Below, in pieces: positions 58,704 through 64,000 of a DNA stretch of 64,000 nucleotides; positions within the stretch are counted from its first letter, which is position 1; each line of letters starts with the position of its first letter. A program made the translations under genes and the position numbers. Under the pieces are notes generated by a model that was given only the letters and a program-made list of their open reading frames with translations, ran no database searches and had not been told where the DNA came from. The stretch is from Gemmatimonadota bacterium (lineage in GTDB: Bacteria; Gemmatimonadota; Gemmatimonadetes; Gemmatimonadales; Gemmatimonadaceae), in assembly GCA_020161135.1 (NCBI GenBank), contig JAIUOB010000005.1:124001-188000 (forward strand), in the 5' to 3' direction.

Positions 58704-60976
58704 TGGGAACGAAGTCCGCGACCTCGGTGGCCCTGCTCCTGCTGTCGCTCGCGCCGCTCGCGACGACGGAGGCGACCACCGGATCGCACGCGGCCAGGAA
58801 GGCCACCCCCCGTGTCACGGAAGCACCGCTCCGCGGCCGTGTGCGCGCCATCGAAGTCGCCCCGAGCGCGTCGGGGGCGGCGGTGGTCATCAGCGCCGAC
58901 TCCACGCTGTCGCTGCAGCACTTCACGCTCGACAACCCGTCGCGCATCGTGGTCGACCTCGGCGGCGCCAACCTCGCCGTGCGGGGCGTCTACGACGGCC
59001 GCGCGCGCGGTCCGGTGCGCAACCTGCGCCTGTCGCAGTACCGCGCCGACACGGTGCGCCTCGTCATCGACGTGGAGGCTTCGCGTCGCTATCGCGTGGT
59101 GCGTGAGGCCGGTGCGATCCGCATCGAGCTCGATGCGCCGGTCGTGAGCTTCGCGCCGTGGGCGTCGGCCGCCGTGCCGGCCGCCACGGTCGCGTCGGCG
59201 CCTGTCGCCGACAAGCCGATGGCCGCATCGGCCGCGGGCCGTCTCGAGGTACCGGGACTGGCTGAACAGACGCGCCCGCGCCCCGAGACTGCGCCCGCGC
59301 CCGAGAAGGTTGCGCCCGAGCAGGTCGCGGCCGAGAAGGCCGCGCCCGAGAAGGCCGCGCCCGCGCCGGTGACGGCAGCGCCCGCGCCGGTCACGCCCGC
59401 CGCCGCGAGCGAGGTCGTCGAGTCGAGCAGCGCGCCCATGGCGCCCCGCTCGTCGATGGCGATGAACACGACGGCCGCACGCCGCGTGCAGACGCAGCCG
59501 CAGAAGCCACGCATCACCGTCACCTACGACGGCACCAACATCCGTGACGTGATCGCGGCCTTCGCCGCCTTCTCCAACCGGACCATCGTGGTGGGCAAGG
59601 ATGTCGACGGCACGGTCACGGCGGACATCGCCGACAAGCCGTGGGATGTCGCCCTCCAGGCGATCCTGCAGGCCCACGGTCTCGCTGCCACCGAAGACGC
59701 GAGCGGCATCATCACCGTCGACAGCTTCAAGAACCTGGCGTCCAACCAGGCGCTCGAGCCGCTGGTCACGCAGATCGTCGACGTGAACTACGCGAAGGCC
59801 ACCGCGCTGCAGAAGACGGTCAACACGCTGCTCGCCCGTGACTGCACTGGTCTCACGACCATGCAGACCGGCCAGAACCTCGGCATGCCCATGAACCAGG
59901 GCGGCGGCACGCAGGGCCAGCAGATGGGCGGGCAGGGGTGCGTGGTGCGCGGCTCGATCGCCGCCGACAGCGCGACCAACAAGCTCATCATCACCGAGGC
60001 GCCGTCGCGCCTCGCCGAGATCGTCGCGCGCATCCAGCAGCTCGACGTCCGCACGCCGCAGGTCGCGATCAAGGCGAAGATCATCTTCGTCAATCGCACG
60101 GGCATCCAGGACATCGGCCTCGCCTACGACCTGGGCACCGGCAACAAGCAGTTCTTCCAGCAGCTCGTGCCGCGCATCGACCCGGGGACGCTCAAGCCCA
60201 TCGACACCGATGGCGACGGCGTGCCTGATGCCGTCGGCGGCGGTACGCCCTACCAGGGCCCGGCGCGCATTGCCCTCGGCGGCAACGCCATCGCGGGCAT
60301 CGCCAACGCGAACAACGCGATCAAGCCGAACGCCCTGAACCTCATCTACAGCACCGCGCTCGGTCGCTACCAGCTCAGCGCGTTCCTGAACGCACTCCAG
60401 ACCTCGTCGCTGGCCGACGTGCAGTCGGAGCCGAGCGTGACGATCCTGAACAACCGGACGGCGACGATCTTCGTGGGTCAGGAGATCCCCATCCGCGTCA
60501 TCGACGCGAGCGCCGGCGGCCAGGGTGGTGGTGGCGGCGGCGGCGGTGGCGGTGGCGGCGGTGGTGCCGGCGGGGCGCCCAATGCGGCCGCGTTCTTCCC
60601 GCGCGCCACGGTCACCAAGGAGGAGGCGGGCATCAAGCTCACCGTCACGCCGCAGATCACGAACAACAAGATGGTGCTCCTCGACCTCATCGCCGAGAAC
60701 TCGAGCGCCGAGATCGCGAATACCGACGTGGGCGTGATCTTCAACCGCCAGAAGGCCGATTCCAAGGTGCTCGTGGCCGATGGCGAGGCGGCGGTCATCG
60801 GCGGGCTCACGGTCACGGAGACGACGCGCTTCCGCAGCGGCATCCCGGTGCTCATGAACCTGCCGTTCATCGGACGCCTGTTCTCGCAGAACAGCAAGAA
60901 CGAGAGCAAGAAGGACCTGCTCATCCTGGTGACGCCGCACATCCTGGACGAGGGCGTCACGCCCCCGGGCCGCTGA
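58700..60976 (+). CDS. pilQ: PilQ, type IV pilus secretin
   Basis: ATG 58700 gives 758 residues. Signal peptide (about 1-25), AMIN domain (about 45-150; VVDLGGANLAVRG, VRLVIDVEASRRYRVVREAGAIRIELDAPV), Ala/Pro-rich linker (about 155-265), an STN/secretin N-domain (ITVTYDGTNIRDVIAAFAAFSNRTIVV, about 272-345), an N1 domain interrupted by a Met/Gln/Gly-rich insert, and the secretin barrel (about 450-750; ITNNKMVLLDLIAENSSAE, LPFIGRLFSQNSKNESKKDLLILVTPHILDEG). A Gly run of about 14 residues (encoded near 60521-60575) sits in the barrel's exposed loop. It forms the outer-membrane pilus gate. Confidence 0.93.
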   Translation: MMGTKSATSVALLLLSLAPLATTEATTGSHAARKATPRVTEAPLRGRVRAIEVAPSASGAAVVISADSTLSLQHFTLDNPSRIVVDLGGANLAVRGVYDGRARGPVRNLRLSQYRADTVRLVIDVEASRRYRVVREAGAIRIELDAPVVSFAPWASAAVPAATVASAPVADKPMAASAAGRLEVPGLAEQTRPRPETAPAPEKVAPEQVAAEKAAPEKAAPAPVTAAPAPVTPAAASEVVESSSAPMAPRSSMAMNTTAARRVQTQPQKPRITVTYDGTNIRDVIAAFAAFSNRTIVVGKDVDGTVTADIADKPWDVALQAILQAHGLAATEDASGIITVDSFKNLASNQALEPLVTQIVDVNYAKATALQKTVNTLLARDCTGLTTMQTGQNLGMPMNQGGGTQGQQMGGQGCVVRGSIAADSATNKLIITEAPSRLAEIVARIQQLDVRTPQVAIKAKIIFVNRTGIQDIGLAYDLGTGNKQFFQQLVPRIDPGTLKPIDTDGDGVPDAVGGGTPYQGPARIALGGNAIAGIANANNAIKPNALNLIYSTALGRYQLSAFLNALQTSSLADVQSEPSVTILNNRTATIFVGQEIPIRVIDASAGGQGGGGGGGGGGGGGGAGGAPNAAAFFPRATVTKEEAGIKLTVTPQITNNKMVLLDLIAENSSAEIANTDVGVIFNRQKADSKVLVADGEAAVIGGLTVTETTRFRSGIPVLMNLPFIGRLFSQNSKNESKKDLLILVTPHILDEGVTPPGR

Positions 60977-60998
60977 TCGCGACGAGGACACCACTCCC

Positions 60999-63377
60999 AT
61001 GTCTGCCTTCGCTCCGGGCCGCACTGGCCTCACCCTCGCCGTCTTCGCGCTGGCCCTCGCGGCCTGCTCGGGCGACGAGGTCATCGATCCGCCCTTCCGG
61101 GACACCATGGCGCCGCGCGTCACGGTGTCGAAGGGCAACACCGTCGACGACACGCTCCTGTCGGTGTCGGTCGGTGCGTCCGACAACATCGGGCTCAAGC
61201 GCGTGCGTCTCATCCTCTCGGGCGGCATGACGGGGGTGTATGACACCGTCATGACGTCGGCGGTGACGACGATCGCGCTCAATCTCACGACCAAGGTGCC
61301 GTCCAACGCGCCCGTCGGCGCGACCGTCATTGCCCGCGCCGTCGCGACCGATGGTGCCGGCAACCAGTCCGACACCGCCCGCTTTGCCCTCACCATCGGC
61401 AACCTCGAGCCGCCGGTCGCGGTCATCACGAGCCCCGTGGCGAACTCGCCGGTCGTCACCGGCAAGTCGCTCGTGCTCGCCTACACCGCCCGCGCACGCT
61501 ACAAGGTGCGCACCATCGGCTTCGAGATCAGCGGCGCGTACAGCTACAAGGACTCCGTCATCTACACCAATCCGCTGCGCGACTCCGTGGCGGTGCTCGA
61601 CACGCTCGTCGTGCCGGACTCGGTGAAGGGGACGGTCATCAGCATCACGCCGTTCGTCACCGACTCGCTCAACCAGCGCGTCACGGGCACGCCGGTGCCG
61701 TATGCGGTGCAGACGCCGTCGACCGCCACGACCGTCCCGGTCGTGCGCACCGGGGTGGCGCCGCGTGTCGAGGTCACGGACACCGTCTTCGTCGATGCCA
61801 CCGATCCGGTCGGCATCTCGGTCATCGGCTACGAGGTGCGGTCGCTCACGGGCGCCCTCATCGTCGCGGACTCGGTCACGTCCACGGGCGGCTTCTCGAC
61901 GCTGGTGCGGACCTTCAAGAGCCGCATCCCGGTGAGCGCCTTCCCGACGCCCGTCACCATCGCCGGCTTTGCCCGCAACGCGAGCGGCCGTCGCGACGTG
62001 GCACGCTACAGCTCGGGTGGCGTGCGCGCCGACACGGTGCAGGTGGTCGCGGGCTACACCAACCCGCTCCCCAACGGCGGCAAGGTGGCCGACGCGCTCT
62101 ACGCGCCGCGCACCGACCGGCTCTACCTCACGAACATCGAGCGCAACTGGCTCGAGGTGTTCAACCTCACCGACACCACCTTCCGCACGCCCATCGCCGT
62201 CGGCTCGCGTCCGTGGGGCCTGGCCGGCTGGCCGCGCAATCGTGACGGTGTCATGGCCGACACGCTCATCGTGGCCAACTCGGGCGGCACGAATCTCTCC
62301 TACGTCGACCTGACGCAGGGGACGACCGGCCGCGAAGTGTACCGCTACCCGCTGCCCAACATCATCGTCTACAGCATCACCACGACGAAGGCGCAGCAGT
62401 CGGACGCGCTCATCCAGCAGCGCACCGCGTACGACTTCAGCGATCGCCCGCAGTACATCGCCGCGACCTGCACCGGCGCCACCACCGCCGGCGCTCCGTG
62501 CGAGGATGTCGTGGTGGTGTACAGCACCACGCCCACGCCGGGGCAGAGCACGCCGTTCCCCAACCAGGGCACCATCCGCTGGGAGAACCTGACGCGCTAC
62601 AGCTCGCACTTCTTCTTCGAGCAGGCGATGGGGCAGACGCAGGATCGCGCCGACACGCTCGAGATCATCCGCTACCAGGCGGGTGGCGTGGGACGCGACT
62701 CGGTGCTGCTCCCGTACAAGCAGCGCATCCCCCGCGGTGACGGCACCTTCTTCGAGTACTCCATCGTCGCGCAACTCCCCAAGCTCGCCTTCCGCGACAC
62801 GACGTTCGTGCGCAACTCCGGGAACTTCCGCCGCGCCGTCTTCGGCGAAGGCGGGCCGGTGCTCGGCAGCCGCGCCATGACGTTCGACGCGACGATGGGC
62901 TTCGACAGCGTCCCGCCGCTCCCGGTCATCGACAATGGTGTCTCGCGCCCGGTCGACGTGACGGACTTCATCGCCAACACCTTCGCCCGCGTCCAGGGCG
63001 TCGGCATCAACTTCGACGGCGAGATCAGCGCCGTGAAGGGCGACTCGACCTACCTGTTCGATCGCACGCTGCGTCTGCAGGGCATCCTGCAGTCCCGTGG
63101 CAGCGTGGGCGGGCTCGACTTCCACCCGCTCAACCGGGGCGCCAACTCGACGCCGCTGCGCACGCGCCTCGCGTTCGTGGCCTCGAGCGAGCCGGTCATC
63201 GATGTCTTCGACACCTACTGCTATCGCAAGATCGCGTCGGTGCCGATCCGCGACCCCATCATCGGACCGGTGCGCGCCACCGTCCGCCCGAACGGACAGC
63301 TCGTCCTGGTGGGCGCGACCATCCGCGGCGTCACCCTCGTGGCCCTGCCGGACAACTTCACGACCACCTGCCAGTAG
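60999..63377 (+). CDS. Large lipoprotein with Ig-like and propeller-like segments
   Basis: ATG 60999 gives 792 residues. The signal peptide (TGLTLAVFALALAAC) ends in a lipobox LAAC, so it is exported and lipidated. Several beta-sandwich segments follow (APRVTVSKGNTVDDTLLSVSVGASDN, PPVAVITSPVANSPVVTGKSLVLAYTARA, TDPVGISVIGYEVRSLTGAL, i.e. Ig-like), then from about residue 350 a propeller-like region (VADALYAPRTDRLYLTNIERNWLEVFNLT, PWGLAGWPRNRDGVMADTLIVANSGG). The final part repeats this (AFVASSEPVIDVFDTYCYRKIASVPIRDP). No enzyme motif was recognised. It begins 22 bp after pilQ, so it may be part of the pilus transcript. Function is unknown. Confidence 0.75.
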   Translation: MSAFAPGRTGLTLAVFALALAACSGDEVIDPPFRDTMAPRVTVSKGNTVDDTLLSVSVGASDNIGLKRVRLILSGGMTGVYDTVMTSAVTTIALNLTTKVPSNAPVGATVIARAVATDGAGNQSDTARFALTIGNLEPPVAVITSPVANSPVVTGKSLVLAYTARARYKVRTIGFEISGAYSYKDSVIYTNPLRDSVAVLDTLVVPDSVKGTVISITPFVTDSLNQRVTGTPVPYAVQTPSTATTVPVVRTGVAPRVEVTDTVFVDATDPVGISVIGYEVRSLTGALIVADSVTSTGGFSTLVRTFKSRIPVSAFPTPVTIAGFARNASGRRDVARYSSGGVRADTVQVVAGYTNPLPNGGKVADALYAPRTDRLYLTNIERNWLEVFNLTDTTFRTPIAVGSRPWGLAGWPRNRDGVMADTLIVANSGGTNLSYVDLTQGTTGREVYRYPLPNIIVYSITTTKAQQSDALIQQRTAYDFSDRPQYIAATCTGATTAGAPCEDVVVVYSTTPTPGQSTPFPNQGTIRWENLTRYSSHFFFEQAMGQTQDRADTLEIIRYQAGGVGRDSVLLPYKQRIPRGDGTFFEYSIVAQLPKLAFRDTTFVRNSGNFRRAVFGEGGPVLGSRAMTFDATMGFDSVPPLPVIDNGVSRPVDVTDFIANTFARVQGVGINFDGEISAVKGDSTYLFDRTLRLQGILQSRGSVGGLDFHPLNRGANSTPLRTRLAFVASSEPVIDVFDTYCYRKIASVPIRDPIIGPVRATVRPNGQLVLVGATIRGVTLVALPDNFTTTCQ

Positions 63378-63407
63378 TCCGGCAGCCTCCGGTCCTTCAT
63401 GCCGCGT

Positions 63408-63436
63408 CGAACGCGGGGCCCCGTGCCCCGCGTTCG
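63408..63436 (+). terminator. Perfect hairpin after the lipoprotein gene
   Basis: CGAACGCGGGG, loop CCCCGTG, CCCCGCGTTCG is an 11-bp perfect stem 31 bp after the lipoprotein stop. No U-tract follows, as often in GC-rich genomes. It separates the pilus transcript from aroC. Confidence 0.65.
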
Positions 63437-63511
63437 TCGTTCGTGGAGCAGTCGCCGACAGCACCACACGACCGCTCTCTGTGCACGCCGCCCGCCCATT
63501 AGCTTGCGGGC

Positions 63512-64000
63512 ATGATCCGGTTCGTCACCGCGGGTGAGTCGCACGGCCCCGCACTCGTCGTCATCGTCGAGGGGGTCCCCGCCGGGGTCCCCCTGCTCGC
63601 GTCCGACATCGATACGCAGCTCGCACGCCGCCAGCAGGGATACGGGCGCGGCCGCCGCATGCAGATCGAGACCGATCGCATCGAGTTCCTCTCGGGTGTG
63701 CGCGCCGGCGAGACCCTCGGCTCGCCCATCGCGATGCTCATTCGGAACAGCGACTGGAAGAACTGGGTCGACATCATGGACCCGGCGCCCCGCGCCGAAG
63801 ACGCCGATGGCCCCCGCAAGCGCGTCGTGACCCGCGTGCGTCCGGGACACGCCGACCTCACCGGCATCCTCAAGTACGACCGCACCGACGCCCGCGACAT
63901 TCTCGAGCGCGCCTCCGCGCGTGAGACCACGGCCCGTGTCGCGGCGGGTGCGGTGTGCCGCGTGCTGCTCCGCGAAGCCGGCGTCGACATCGGGTCACAC
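63512..64000 (+). CDS. aroC: Chorismate synthase AroC, 5' part
   Basis: ATG 63512 starts a frame that stays open to the window end (163 codons visible; the full protein has about 360-400). The sequence MIRFVTAGESHGPALVVIVEGVPAG carries the GESHG FMN/EPSP-binding signature, followed by IDTQLARRQQGYGRGRRMQIETDRIEFLSGVRAGETLGSPI and RPGHADLTGILKYDRTDARDILERASARETTARVAAGAV, which are AroC hallmarks. It converts EPSP to chorismate in aromatic amino acid synthesis, using reduced FMN. The right window edge truncates it. The 3' end is not visible. Confidence 0.97.
   Translation, partial: MIRFVTAGESHGPALVVIVEGVPAGVPLLASDIDTQLARRQQGYGRGRRMQIETDRIEFLSGVRAGETLGSPIAMLIRNSDWKNWVDIMDPAPRAEDADGPRKRVVTRVRPGHADLTGILKYDRTDARDILERASARETTARVAAGAVCRVLLREAGVDIGSH

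Overview
The window is GC-rich bacterial DNA with tightly packed, often overlapping genes (ATGA and GTGA junctions), many GTG starts and some apparently leaderless genes. The type IV pilus cluster (pilS/pilR-like, pilA, pilV/W/X-like, pilMNOPQ) followed by aroC, together with a CHAD-CYTH fusion and EAL-HDOD gene, suggests a Gemmatimonadota-like organism. That placement is inference from gene content; no marker RNA is present.

Left part (1-12.7 kb, mostly + strand): a metal-resistance block. It holds the 3' end of a CzcC-like outer membrane channel, CzcB and CzcA, a PII-like small protein, a CDF exporter, a Cys-less HMA-like protein, a HEAT-repeat lipoprotein and a large P1B ATPase with an SPC motif. 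After these come a lipoprotein whose N-terminal frame carries a 15-bp minisatellite, a solitary FlgF/FlgG-type flagellar rod gene and a DUF6328-type membrane protein.

Middle part (12.9-33.5 kb): an accessory and defence island. Two antitoxin-like genes (ParS/MbcA-type and AbrB-type) lie on the minus strand. A small XRE protein closely resembling the controller (C) proteins of restriction-modification systems follows, preceded by a textbook double C-box (GACnnATAGTC, 4 bp, GACnnATAGTC), although no restriction-modification genes are seen. A complete anti-phage QatABCD operon (KAP NTPase, QatB, QueC-like QatC, TatD-like QatD) comes next. On the minus strand lies a recombination module: three overlapping tyrosine-recombinase-type genes, a TnpC-like HTH protein, a RecD2-like helicase and another HTH protein. 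A 10-copy array of the 10-bp unit GGGGCGCCAA sits just upstream of the first recombinase. To its right are an Abi-like HEPN protein, a Hanks-type kinase with an unrecognised N-terminal domain, and a divergent PD-(D/E)XK nuclease. The island ends inside an S4-domain (Hsp15/HslR-like) gene, which loses homology near 33,478. The other half of that gene is not in the window, so the metal genes may belong to the same island.

Right part (33.5-64 kb): chromosomal backbone. A minus-strand run contains a small acidic protein, an EAL-HDOD protein, a CHAD-CYTH protein, a CPXCG zinc protein and a TolC/HlyD/ABC export system whose ATPase has degenerate catalytic motifs. Then come an outer-membrane barrel protein, an NhaR-like LysR regulator, a SulP transporter, ArfB, a CNNM/CorC protein, and the pilus region with a clear sigma-54 promoter and upstream palindrome before pilA. 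A large lipoprotein and the start of aroC close the window.
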